The translations under genes and the position numbers were made by a program. The notes beneath the pieces are model-generated. The model saw nothing but the letters and a program-made list of their open reading frames with translations. It was not told where the DNA came from and ran no database searches. Below are positions 1 through 8,380 of a stretch of 64,000 bases of DNA, in pieces. The stretch's first letter is position 1; every line of letters starts with the position of its first letter. The DNA is from Dyella humicola (GTDB taxonomy: Bacteria > Pseudomonadota > Gammaproteobacteria > Xanthomonadales > Rhodanobacteraceae), in NCBI RefSeq assembly GCF_026283945.1, contig NZ_JAPDPC010000001.1, positions 620,001 to 684,000 of the forward strand, given 5' to 3'.

Positions 1-2
1 TA

Positions 3-407
3 CTGCAGACATCGGGCAGCCCTGAAGCGGTTTCCCACCTGCGCGGCGTACTGGCCTGGGACCTGGCCTATCTTGCTGGAGCCTTTGCGATCATCGTGAT
101 CTGCGCTGGCGCGATCCTGCGTCAGGCGTGGTCCCGGGTGGCCTTGCAAGTTGCCGCGGTGCTGCTGGCGATCTGGGCCCTGGTGAGCGGGATCACCCTG
201 TTTGCGCAATGGCACAACGTCGACAACGCCGTATCGTTGCTGCAGCCGGGCGCGGACGAGGCCGCCCAGCGGACCCTAAACCGGTTGCGCCACAGCTTTG
301 AAATGGCGGTGGGACTCAAGGCGCTCGCTGTGCCGGTCTTGCTTTGGCTGGCATGGCGGTTGCACCAGCCGGTCGTTCGCGGGCAATTCCGCCCTCGCAG
401 GCCCTAG
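3..407 (+). CDS. Membrane protein of unknown function, 5' end cut by window edge
   Basis: The reading frame is open from base 3, so the first codons lie outside the window; an internal GTG at 96 is the earliest start-like codon but is probably not the true start. The visible 134 residues hold three hydrophobic stretches (around LAYLAGAFAIIVICAGAIL, then VALQVAAVLLAIWALVSGI, then LKALAVPVLLWLAWRL) separated by a short polar loop rich in Asn, Asp and Arg, and end in a basic tail. It looks like a small inner-membrane protein. I do not recognise the family. The next gene starts 72 bases downstream on the same strand. Confidence 0.55.
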   Translation: MQTSGSPEAVSHLRGVLAWDLAYLAGAFAIIVICAGAILRQAWSRVALQVAAVLLAIWALVSGITLFAQWHNVDNAVSLLQPGADEAAQRTLNRLRHSFEMAVGLKALAVPVLLWLAWRLHQPVVRGQFRPRRP

Positions 408-479
408 CCAGCCTGGAGTTCAGCGGCGGTTGCTGCAGCGCGGGTTATCGCTGCGGCTCCTCGTTCACATGGATTTGCC

Positions 480-1232
480 ATGCTCGCGCGCCGTCTGTCG
501 CTTATCTCCGTGCTTTCCCTGGCCAGCCTGGGGCTGCATGCGCAGGACCTGGCGACCACCTGCCATGCGAGCAGCAGCTACGACTTAACCGTGACGCCAG
601 GCGCACTGTTGTTCGATCGCCCGCAGCCGGCGCCGCAGCGGGTCGAGTTGCAGGATGGCGTCTTGCGCACCGACAGTGCGGCGGTGCGCCTTCGACCCGA
701 GGACCAGGATCGTCTCGCCCTCTTCGAACGCGAGCTACGCGCGCTCATGCCACGTGCTAAAGCCGTTGCGGCGCATGGCGTGGATATGCTCGCGGCGGCG
801 ATGCACGACGAGGGCACGCGGCTTTCGCTGAGCCCCGACACCCGCTCCGAGATGGATCGGCGCCTGGCCACGCGGGCGGTGGAGCTCAAGCAGCGCATCG
901 CTGCCAGCAACAGCACGCACGACTGGCAGGGTAACCTGGCCGACCAGTACGCCAACCAGCTGGCATCGGATCTGATGCCCTTGCTCGCCAACGACCTTGG
1001 CCAGCAGGCCATCAATGCGGCCTTGAGCGGTGACCTGCAGGCGGCGGCCAACTTACGCGACAGTGCGTCGGATCTAAGCACGCAGTTGCGGCCACGCCTG
1101 GAGCGGCGCATGCAGGCGCTGACGCCCGAGATCCAGGCCTTGTGCCCATCCATCCAGCGTCTGGCCGAGTTGCAGCAAGGCATCCGCGGAGCGGGGAGCC
1201 AGCCATTGAACCTGATACAGGTCGGTCAATAG
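480..1232 (+). CDS. DUF2884 (YggN-like) secreted protein, copy 1
   Basis: The 250-residue product starts with a signal peptide (MLARRLSLISVLSLASLGLHA) and a mature part beginning QDLATTCHASSS. The middle is alanine-rich helix, and the last third has the pattern seen in YggN-type proteins: a long helical stretch, then a CPSIQRLAELQQGI motif close to the C-terminus. The two cysteines (near residues 28 and 220) could form a disulfide in the periplasm. The function of this family is unknown. A second member lies at 7482-8300. There is only a weak ribosome-binding site (GGA) before the ATG, but the start is well placed for the signal peptide. Confidence 0.75.
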   Translation: MLARRLSLISVLSLASLGLHAQDLATTCHASSSYDLTVTPGALLFDRPQPAPQRVELQDGVLRTDSAAVRLRPEDQDRLALFERELRALMPRAKAVAAHGVDMLAAAMHDEGTRLSLSPDTRSEMDRRLATRAVELKQRIAASNSTHDWQGNLADQYANQLASDLMPLLANDLGQQAINAALSGDLQAAANLRDSASDLSTQLRPRLERRMQALTPEIQALCPSIQRLAELQQGIRGAGSQPLNLIQVGQ

Positions 1233-1335
1233 GGCGCGTGCCAGCGATGCCAAGCTGGTGGCGGCTGATTAACCTCCTGCTAAGCGGCAAAGGACGAGGA
1301 TGTTGCCGCTGTTAACCGTGTGAGGAGGCGGCCTC

Positions 1336-1776
1336 GTGTCGCACGTGAGAGTACCGCGCTACAACGCCCTGATCCGGCGTGGCATTGACGACCGCGAGCT
1401 GTACAGGCGAGCGTTGACGCGCGTGCGCGAGCCGGGCCTGCAGGCTCTGTTGACTGAAAATCTGCACACGCTCGATGCTCTTATCGGTGACTTGCAGGCG
1501 CAGGTCCACGCCAGTGGCCATGCCCCGGCGCGCCACGGCACGCTGGCTGGTGCGGTGCGCAGTGCCCTTGCCGACATGACGACCGGTTTTTCCGCCAATC
1601 GCGACGCCGCCTGGATCCATTGCCTGGCGCGCAACGAATGCGCGTTGTTGCATCGTTTTGAGCAGCAAATGGCCCATGCCACGGACGAGTCCGCCCGGAT
1701 ACTGGGCGTGCAGCTGTCCCGCCTGCATGGCATTCACAACGATATGCACTGTCTAGCCGGCACGACGCACGGCTGA
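1336..1776 (+). CDS. DUF2383 / PA2169-family four-helix-bundle protein
   Basis: The 146-residue product is wholly helical and cytoplasmic, without signal peptide or membrane segment. It follows the PA2169/DUF2383 layout, a ferritin-like bundle of about 140 residues, with acidic and histidine residues spread over four predicted helices (for example LLTENLHTLDALIGDL and NECALLHRFEQQMAHA). The start is a GTG, chosen because GAGGAGG sits at 1322-1328, seven bases upstream. Members of the family are often stress-associated, but no biochemical role is established. The family call rests on pattern memory, and an unrelated helical protein is possible. Confidence 0.6.
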   Translation: MSHVRVPRYNALIRRGIDDRELYRRALTRVREPGLQALLTENLHTLDALIGDLQAQVHASGHAPARHGTLAGAVRSALADMTTGFSANRDAAWIHCLARNECALLHRFEQQMAHATDESARILGVQLSRLHGIHNDMHCLAGTTHG

Positions 1777-1801
1777 AGACACCCCTGGCCAAGGAACAGG
1801 C

Positions 1802-2377
1802 ATGCCAACGACGCCCAAGGATGTGCTGGATTTCTGGTTCGACGCCGCTGCCGAAGCGGTCTGGTTCGACAACGACCAGGTGTTCGATGCGCGGATTCGG
1901 GATCGTTTCGGCGACGTGCTCGAAGCGGCTGCACGCGGGGAGCTCGATCATTGGACAGCCACGCCCGGCGGCTGGCTCGCGTTGTTGATCGTGCTCGATC
2001 AGTTCAGTCGCAATATTCATCGTAGCGATGCCCGTGCCTGGGCTGCTGATGCGAAGGCGCAGGCCATGGCGCTGGCCGGCATCGCTAGAGGCGACGATTT
2101 ACGGCTATCGCCCTTGCAGCGCCTGTTTGCCTATCTGCCGCTGGAACATGCGGAGGATTCGGCACTGCAGCAGCGCAGCGTTGATCTGTTCGGGCAACTG
2201 CTGGCGCAGTCGCCGGCGTCGGAGCAGGTTCGCTACGAGGACTTTCTGGACTACGCGCGACGACATCGCGACGTGATCGATCGCTTCGGGCGCTTCCCGC
2301 ATCGCAATGCCGCGCTTGGCCGCACCAGCACGCCGGAGGAAAGGGAATATCTCACGCGGCCCGGGTCCGGTTTCTAA
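1802..2377 (+). CDS. DUF924 family protein
   Basis: The 191-residue cytoplasmic protein carries the hallmarks of DUF924: an N-terminal DVLDFWFD motif, then GGWLALLIVLDQFSRNIHR, and a late helical part with YEDFLDYARRHRDVIDRFGRFPHRN followed by LGRTSTPEEREYL. The length matches the usual 180-200 residues. The fold is TPR-like, and the function is not established. AAGGAACAGGC precedes the ATG. The gene follows the DUF2383 gene by 25 bases and precedes the first DUF2845 gene by 30, so these small genes may share a transcript. Confidence 0.85.
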   Translation: MPTTPKDVLDFWFDAAAEAVWFDNDQVFDARIRDRFGDVLEAAARGELDHWTATPGGWLALLIVLDQFSRNIHRSDARAWAADAKAQAMALAGIARGDDLRLSPLQRLFAYLPLEHAEDSALQQRSVDLFGQLLAQSPASEQVRYEDFLDYARRHRDVIDRFGRFPHRNAALGRTSTPEEREYLTRPGSGF

Positions 2378-2407
2378 GAGCCACCATCCATCAACAAGGA
2401 GTTCAGC

Positions 2408-2680
2408 ATGCGTCGTTATCTCGTTGTCCCATTGTTGTTACTGAGCTTGACCGCACAGGCGGGCGACACCTTGCGCATCGGCAGCGAGGTACTGACCGTG
2501 GGCGACAGCGCCGCGCGTGCCATGCAATTACTTGGCAAGCCCGATTTCAAGGAGCCGGTGGAGAACAAATTCGGTGCTTATCAAGGAGAGCGCTGGCAGT
2601 ACCAACGCGATGATGGGCACATCGTGACGGTGACAATAAGCAATGGAAACGTCAGCACTATCGAAGATCGAACGCGCTGA
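2408..2680 (+). CDS. DUF2845 secreted protein, copy A
   Basis: A 90-residue exported protein with a short signal peptide (MRRYLVVPLLLLSLTAQA, cut before GDTLR). The mature part shows the DUF2845 pattern: LRIGSEVLTVGDSAARAMQLLGKPD near the start and a W-Y-Q core with a C-terminal beta-rich TVTISNGNVSTIEDR. AAGGAG at 2398-2403 is spaced correctly. The family is periplasmic and of unknown function. A second diverged copy lies 272 bases downstream at 2953. Confidence 0.8.
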   Translation: MRRYLVVPLLLLSLTAQAGDTLRIGSEVLTVGDSAARAMQLLGKPDFKEPVENKFGAYQGERWQYQRDDGHIVTVTISNGNVSTIEDRTR

Positions 2681-2952
2681 GCGGCAGTGTCAATTAGCGT
2701 GCGGCTTACGGCGTGGGCGGAATGCTTCATTCGTCAGGTTGTCGTAGCGGTACGCAGCGCCGGGACTCTCGCATCTCGCCCGCGCCTGGCAGGCCTCGTA
2801 GAGGGGCCATCACCTACACCACCTCGCGGCCACAGAGGAATGCGTGGTTGGTGGGTTCCTGTCTATCTTCGAGTTCGCCGCGCATGGGCGCGTTCGGATG
2901 GCGTGGGCAGGATGTTGCCATGCGCACGTGGTTCGTCGACAAGGAGGTGGCC

Positions 2953-3282
2953 ATGCGTCGTTATGGGCTTTCTGCGCTCTTGTTGGTGGCGTTCGCCGCG
3001 CATGCCGGCAGCAGCACGTTGCGGGTGGGCAATCAGGTACTCACGGTCGGTGACAGTGCGTCGCGAGTGGTCGAGCTGCTTGGCAAGTCCTCGTACAAGT
3101 CGCACAAGAAGACCGGGACACGTAGCGGGAACGCGCGAGGCGCAAAGCACAGCGGCCGTCGCAAGACGTCTTCCGCCCGTGAGACTGGTGGCGAGCAGTG
3201 GCAGTACCGACGAGGCGATCGCGTTACCACTGTCCTGCTGGCGGATGGCAAGGTGGTCGGCTTCGAAGACTCAGGACGCTGA
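2953..3282 (+). CDS. DUF2845 secreted protein, copy B with basic insertion
   Basis: A 109-residue paralogue of the preceding DUF2845 gene. It shares the signal peptide (MRRYGLSALLLVAFAAHA), the LRVGNQVLTVGDSASRVVELLGK core and the closing VTTVLLADGKVVGFED strand. It differs by an insertion of about 25 residues rich in Lys, Arg, Ser and Gly between the LLGK motif and the EQWQY motif, roughly residues 48-75. The start at 2953 is chosen because AAGGAGG lies five bases upstream and it gives a clean signal peptide; the frame is open further upstream to 2713. The 272 bases before it hold no other gene I can support. Confidence 0.75.
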   Translation: MRRYGLSALLLVAFAAHAGSSTLRVGNQVLTVGDSASRVVELLGKSSYKSHKKTGTRSGNARGAKHSGRRKTSSARETGGEQWQYRRGDRVTTVLLADGKVVGFEDSGR

Positions 3283-3349
3283 GCAGGAGGACGTGGCGAG
3301 TCTGCCCGCCGTCATGCGATAACAGGCGCGAACCGAGGGAGATCGCGCC

Positions 3350-4570
3350 ATGTCCTACGTTCCACCCGAGGGCTGGCTTGCCGCGCCCAGCCTGTTGCGT
3401 CCGCACCAGGCCGGCATGCACGGCAAGGTCACCAATATCGAGCTGTTCTTTGACCTGGTTTTTGTCTATGCGGTGACGCAACTCTCCCATACGCTATGGC
3501 ACGACCTGAGCCTGCTCGGCGCGCTGCACGTGCTGCTGCTGTTCCTTGCGGTCTGGTGGGTATGGATCTTCACCGGCTGGATCACCAACTGGCTGGATCC
3601 GGAACGATTGGCCGTAAGGCTGCTGATGCTGGCTTTGATGTTCGCCGGTCTGCTGCTGTCGACGGCGTTGCCCCAGGCGTTCGATGGGCACGGGCTGCTC
3701 TTCGCGGGCGCCTACGCCTGCATGCAAGTGGGTCGCTCGTGCTTCATGCTATGGGCCCTGCGCCGCTCGCCACTGCCGGCGCGCCGCAACTTTCATCGGA
3801 TCACTCTCTGGCTGGCGACGACCGCGGTGTTGTGGATCGCCGGCGGTTTACAGGAGGGTCAAACGCGACTCCTGTACTGGACGATCGCGCTTGCCATCGA
3901 ATACCTCGGCCCCGCCCTGTTCTTCTATGTCCCTGGGCTGGGACGCTCAAGCACGGCGGAGTGGGATATCGAAGGCGGCCATATGGCCGAGCGCTGCAGC
4001 CTGTTCGTGATGATCGCGCTAGGCGAGTCGGTGGTCGTCACGGGCAGTAGCTTCGCGGAGAGTGGGCGGGCACTGGATGCCTGGCTGGCCTTTGTGACCG
4101 CGTTCGTCGGCTGCGTGGCGATGTGGTGGATCTATTTTGATCTTGCGGTGGAAAGGGGTAGCCGCTCCATTCGCCAATCGGCTGACCCGGGGCGCACCGC
4201 GCGATTGGGATACACCTATCTGCACCTGCTGATCGTGGCCGGCATCGTGGTAAGCGCCGTGGGAGACGAGCTGAGCCTGAGTCAACCGCATGCGCTGGCG
4301 ACGACGCCGCAAATCGCCGTACTGCTTGGTGGTCCGGCGCTTTATCTGCTGGGCAATGCGTTGTTCAAGATGACGGTCACCCACACCAACTTCCCGTTGT
4401 CGCATCTGGTGGGGCTGGCGTTGCTGCTGGCCATCCTGGTGCCCGCTGGCACGCCGAACGTGTTGTCGCTTGCCGCGCTGGCGACCTTGGTGCTAGTGAT
4501 CTCGGCGACCTGGGAAACGCTCTCGCTGCGCAACCTGCGGCGAGAGCTTTACGAGTCAACGGATCACTGA
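3350..4570 (+). CDS. ltrA: LtrA-family (low temperature requirement A) membrane protein
   Basis: A 406-residue integral membrane protein with about ten to twelve hydrophobic segments. Family signatures are visible: KVTNIELFFDLVFVYAVTQL at residues 25-45, WVWIFTGWITNWLDPE near 70, and HMAERCSLFVMIALGESVVV around 210, followed by an acidic membrane region MWWIYFDLAVERG. LtrA was named from Listeria, where loss impairs growth in the cold; the molecular role is unknown. GGGAGATCGCGCC precedes the ATG. The stop codon overlaps by seven bases the stop region of the convergent panE gene, so there is no room for a terminator between them. Confidence 0.9.
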   Translation: MSYVPPEGWLAAPSLLRPHQAGMHGKVTNIELFFDLVFVYAVTQLSHTLWHDLSLLGALHVLLLFLAVWWVWIFTGWITNWLDPERLAVRLLMLALMFAGLLLSTALPQAFDGHGLLFAGAYACMQVGRSCFMLWALRRSPLPARRNFHRITLWLATTAVLWIAGGLQEGQTRLLYWTIALAIEYLGPALFFYVPGLGRSSTAEWDIEGGHMAERCSLFVMIALGESVVVTGSSFAESGRALDAWLAFVTAFVGCVAMWWIYFDLAVERGSRSIRQSADPGRTARLGYTYLHLLIVAGIVVSAVGDELSLSQPHALATTPQIAVLLGGPALYLLGNALFKMTVTHTNFPLSHLVGLALLLAILVPAGTPNVLSLAALATLVLVISATWETLSLRNLRRELYESTDH

Positions 4571-5583
4571 GCCGAGCGAAGTTCGTCCAGTAGTTGTGAA
4601 CCATTCCAGGGGCGGCGCGCATGTTCCGCGTCGTGCATCAGTGAGGCCAGTCGTGCGTTCACCGGTGCCTTCATGGCGTGGCTGGCGGCCAGCCGCACGA
4701 CTTCGCCGTTGATGGCATCGACTTCGGTCGGCCGCCCCGCTTCGAGGTCTTCCCACATGGATGATCGCGCCAGTGGATCGATGGCGAGCAGGCGCGAGGC
4801 GACACGCTTGAAGCATGCATCCGGCAATTCAAGCAGGCGCGGCAGCCAGTCGGTCGGTAGCGGAGTGAGTCGGGCGGGCCGGATGCCGGCGCTGGCGAAC
4901 ACGTGCAAGGCTTCACGTTGCGCCAGTGCCAGGCAGCGGCGCCAGCAACGTTGCGACAGTTCCTGCTTCAGCGGCAAATCGGACAGCGCATTCACCGCGT
5001 TGTTGAGATTGAGCAGCAATTTGGCGGCCTGCACGGCAGGCATGTCCTGTCGTGGACGCAAGGGCAGGCCGGCGGCTTCGAACAAGGGGAGGAACGGTAC
5101 CAGCGACGGATGTGCCTCCACCATGAGCTCGCCGCCGGAGCCCTGATGGAACGCGCCGGGGCCGCGTTGCAGCACATTGAACGGCACCATGCCTGCGAGC
5201 ACGACGTGTTTGGGTAGTGCAGCGCGTAGCGCTTCAGTGTTATGCAGGCCGTTCTGGAAACTGATCACGGGCACGCCGGGGGCGATCACTCCAGCGAGTT
5301 CGCGCGCGACGGATTCGGTGGCGGAAGACTTCACCGTCACCAGGACCAAGTGCGCTTTTGCGGCGGCGAAGGGATCGAGATTGAGATCCAGCGTCTTGGG
5401 AGCAATACGGCAACGATGACCTTGCAGATCGCTCCAGGTCAGCCCATTCAAGCGCATGGCGTCGATGACGCGCCGGCGTCCGATATACGTCACGCGGGCC
5501 TGTTCGTTCAGACGTCCGCCGATATAGCCGCCGACACTGCCGGCGCCATAGATGGCGATGCGCGGGCGAATATGTTCGCTCAT
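4564..5583 (-). CDS. panE: 2-dehydropantoate 2-reductase (ketopantoate reductase family)
   Basis: Predicted to reduce ketopantoate to pantoate with NADPH in coenzyme A synthesis, or a related 2-oxo acid. The 339-residue protein has the Rossmann motif IYGAGSVGGYIGG at its N-terminus, a central VKSSATESVARELAG region and the FQNGLHN motif at the domain junction (Asn close to residue 110), followed by the helical C-terminal domain with KLLLNLNNAVNALSD. The start at 5583 is used because it forms an ATGA overlap with the stop of the upstream FAD dehydrogenase, so the two are translationally coupled. The coupling hints that the reductase may act on a product of the dehydrogenase rather than solely in pantothenate synthesis. 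Confidence 0.85.
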   Translation of the reverse strand: MSEHIRPRIAIYGAGSVGGYIGGRLNEQARVTYIGRRRVIDAMRLNGLTWSDLQGHRCRIAPKTLDLNLDPFAAAKAHLVLVTVKSSATESVARELAGVIAPGVPVISFQNGLHNTEALRAALPKHVVLAGMVPFNVLQRGPGAFHQGSGGELMVEAHPSLVPFLPLFEAAGLPLRPRQDMPAVQAAKLLLNLNNAVNALSDLPLKQELSQRCWRRCLALAQREALHVFASAGIRPARLTPLPTDWLPRLLELPDACFKRVASRLLAIDPLARSSMWEDLEAGRPTEVDAINGEVVRLAASHAMKAPVNARLASLMHDAEHARRPWNGSQLLDELRSAQ

Positions 5584-7238
5584 GCCACTGCCGCCGCAGC
5601 TGCACGGCCGGCGACGCGGCCTGAAAACAAGCAACCACCCAGGAAACTGCCTTCAAGCGCACGGTAGCCATGCACGCCGCCACCGCCGAAGCCGGCCGCT
5701 TCGCCCACGGCGTAAAGTCCGGGCAAGGGGCGGCCGTCGTGGCCCAGCACTCGCGCGTCGAGATCGGTTTCAAGTCCGCCCAGCGTCTTGCGGGTGAGTA
5801 TGTTCAAGCGCACGGCGATCAGCGGGCCGTTGGCCGGATCGAGCAGGCGATGTGGCTTGGCCACGCGCACCAGCTTGTCGCCGCGATAACGGCGCGCGTT
5901 ATGGATGGCCATCACCTGGCTGTCTTTCGCGTAAGGGTTGTCGAACTGCAGGTCCCGCGCCTCGACCTCACGGCGAAGTTTTGCCATGTCGAGCAATTGA
6001 TTGCCCGCCAGCGCATTCATGCCATCGACAAGCTCTTCCAGCGTGTTGCGCACGATGAAGTCACGGCCGTGCAGCTTGAACGCCTCCACCGGCGCAGGCG
6101 CGCCTTTGCCGACGGCACGCTTGGCTACCTGGCGCCAACTTTTGCCGGTGAGATCGGGATTCTGCTCCGAGCCTGACAGTGCGAACTCGCGCCGGATAAT
6201 CTGTTGGTCGAGCACGAACCAGCTGTAGTCATGGCCGGTACGGCGCAGGTGTTCGAGCGTGCCCAGCGTGTCGAAGCCGGGCCACAGCGGGCCGGGCAGG
6301 CGATTGCCGGTGGCGTCGAACCACAGCGAGGACGGTCCGGGCAGGATGCGGATCGCGTGCATCGGCCAGATCGGGTTCCAGTTCTCGATGCCTTCGACGT
6401 AGTGCCACATGCGATCGCGGTTGATCAGCTTGGCGCCTGCCGTTTCGCTGATGCCTAGCATGCGGCCATCCACGTGCGCAGGCACGCCGCACAGCATGTG
6501 CGCAGGTGGCGTACCCATGCGCTCGGGCCAGTTGCGTCGCACCAGATCGTGATTGCCGCCCATGCCACCCGAGGCCACGATCACGGCTTGCGCGCGCTGT
6601 TCGAAGGCCTGCGTGACTTCGCGCGAGCTGGGCTTGCCACGCTCCATGTTGTCGGGCGCGAGCACGCTGCCACGAACGCCGACCACCGCGCCTTGTTCAA
6701 CCACCAGCTCGTCCACGCGATGCCGAAAGCCGAAGTGCAGCAGGCCCTTGGCCTGTGCCTCGCGTGCACGACGCACGAACGGTTCGATCACGCCCGGCCC
6801 GGTGCCCCAGGTCACATGAAAGCGAGGCACCGAATTGCCATGGCCGATGGCGCCATGACCGCCGCGCTCGGCCCAACCCACCACGGGGAACCAGCGCATG
6901 CCCATGGCGTGCAGCCAGCTGCGCTTTTCACCGGCGGCGAAGTCGACGTATGCCTCGGCCCAGCGGCGCGGCCAATGGTCTTCCGGGCGATCGAACGCGG
7001 CCGTGCCCATCCAGTCGGCCAGGGCCAGCGCATGCGAATCACGCACGCCCATGCGCCGCTGTTCCGGCGAATCGACAAAGAACAATCCGCCGAACGACCA
7101 GAACGCTTGCCCCCCCAGGCTTTGTTCCGGCTCCTGCTCCAGCACCAGTACGCGCTTGCCTGCATCGGTCAGCTCGGTGGCGGCGACCAGCCCAGCCAAG
7201 CCGGCGCCCACGACGATGACATCACACCCCTCCCGCAT
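5580..7238 (-). CDS. FAD-binding dehydrogenase (fumarate reductase / ketosteroid dehydrogenase-like)
   Basis: A 552-residue flavoprotein of the FAD-dependent 2 family. The dinucleotide-binding motif DVIVVGAGLAGLVAATEL starts at residue 6, and the C-terminal GLYAVGEAAGFGGGGVHGYR segment is the second FAD contact typical of this family. Long-form 'FAD-binding dehydrogenases' in proteobacteria share the GGQAFWSFGGLFFVDSPEQR motif seen here near residue 45. The substrate cannot be deduced. The start at 7238 is preferred to the ATG at 7253 because GGGGACG lies just before it. It shares an ATGA overlap with panE. Confidence 0.85.
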   Translation of the reverse strand: MREGCDVIVVGAGLAGLVAATELTDAGKRVLVLEQEPEQSLGGQAFWSFGGLFFVDSPEQRRMGVRDSHALALADWMGTAAFDRPEDHWPRRWAEAYVDFAAGEKRSWLHAMGMRWFPVVGWAERGGHGAIGHGNSVPRFHVTWGTGPGVIEPFVRRAREAQAKGLLHFGFRHRVDELVVEQGAVVGVRGSVLAPDNMERGKPSSREVTQAFEQRAQAVIVASGGMGGNHDLVRRNWPERMGTPPAHMLCGVPAHVDGRMLGISETAGAKLINRDRMWHYVEGIENWNPIWPMHAIRILPGPSSLWFDATGNRLPGPLWPGFDTLGTLEHLRRTGHDYSWFVLDQQIIRREFALSGSEQNPDLTGKSWRQVAKRAVGKGAPAPVEAFKLHGRDFIVRNTLEELVDGMNALAGNQLLDMAKLRREVEARDLQFDNPYAKDSQVMAIHNARRYRGDKLVRVAKPHRLLDPANGPLIAVRLNILTRKTLGGLETDLDARVLGHDGRPLPGLYAVGEAAGFGGGGVHGYRALEGSFLGGCLFSGRVAGRAAAAAVA

Positions 7239-7481
7239 CCCACGTCCCCACATGGTGATTACTACAGGGGAACTTAGCGGGTGACGGCGGGCCTTGCTAT
7301 GTGCGCTGCGTCATTGGCGGAAACCCTTATCGGTGAACGCCCCCGAGGAGGGCAAATCCGCGGCCATGACCGATGGCAGGGCATGACACCTGGCCCATGA
7401 TCGATCGTGGTAGGAGGCGCATCGTGGCGTCCAGGTTGCGCAGCAGCGCGCACCGCAGGCAGCTTCGGGGAGGCGATACGC

Positions 7482-8300
7482 ATGCGCATCAAAAGCATGG
7501 CTTTGGTATGGGCGGCGAGCGTGGCCTTGTGTGGCGCAGCGCGGGCGCACGATATCCAGATTCACGACGGTCAGTGCGGCTACTCGACCGAGTTCGATGT
7601 GCACGTCACCCAGGACCGCATCGACTTCCGGCGTGATGCCGGTCATCCGGGCAAGATCATCATGCATGACGGTCACCTGAGCGTCGATGGGCGCGACGTG
7701 GTGGTTTCAGCGGATGACGCAGCGCGCCTGCGCAATTACGAGTCGCAGGTGCGCAGCTTGCTTCCCGATGTGGCGGAAATCGCGCGCGAGGGCGTGAATA
7801 TCGGTTTTGCCGCGATGCGTGCGGTGCTGCTCACGTTTGCCGAGAACGACGATGAACGCCACGACATGGTGGGCCGACTCGAAGCCAATCATCGGCAGGC
7901 CTTGGCGCGCATCGACGATGGCCTGGGCAAGGGCGTCTGGAAGCCGCACGACCTGGACGAGGTGATCGAAGGCAGCATCCAGCAGTCGGTATCCGATCTG
8001 GTTGGCAAGGTCGCCGGCGCCGCCGTCAAGGCCGCGCTCAGTGGCGATCAGAGCAAGGTGGCGGCGCTCGAGGCGCGCGCGGATTCGCTGGATCACACCA
8101 TCGACAAGGAAGTGAATGCACGCGCCGACCAGTTGAGCAAACGCGCCGATCAACTGTGCCCGCGCCTCCAGGCGCTCGAAAGCCTGCAACAGCAATTCCA
8201 GTTCCGCCTGCAGGATGGCTCGCGCCTGCGCTTGCTGAGTCGGGAGCGTGACAACGCCAAGAAGCTGGCCACTACCGGCGATCATGCCAAGGCTGATTAA
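7482..8300 (+). CDS. DUF2884 (YggN-like) secreted protein, copy 2
   Basis: A 272-residue exported protein. The signal peptide is MRIKSMALVWAASVALCGAARA, cut before HDIQIHDGQCGY. The mature part has a beta-rich N-terminal portion (HDGHLSVDGRDVVVSADDAARLRNYE) and then long helices, closing with QLCPRLQALESLQQQF, the same terminal motif as the paralogue at 480-1232. Identity between the two is low, but the order of motifs and the two cysteines are kept. GGGGAGG sits seven bases before the ATG at 7482; an in-frame extension to 7407 lacks a ribosome-binding site. The function is unknown. Confidence 0.8.
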   Translation: MRIKSMALVWAASVALCGAARAHDIQIHDGQCGYSTEFDVHVTQDRIDFRRDAGHPGKIIMHDGHLSVDGRDVVVSADDAARLRNYESQVRSLLPDVAEIAREGVNIGFAAMRAVLLTFAENDDERHDMVGRLEANHRQALARIDDGLGKGVWKPHDLDEVIEGSIQQSVSDLVGKVAGAAVKAALSGDQSKVAALEARADSLDHTIDKEVNARADQLSKRADQLCPRLQALESLQQQFQFRLQDGSRLRLLSRERDNAKKLATTGDHAKAD

Positions 8301-8380
8301 GCTTACCGACAGGCTCGCGACGGAAGCTTGATCGCGGGACTGCTAGGCTTCGCGGTTTCATCACGCACGAGTCCTAGCCC

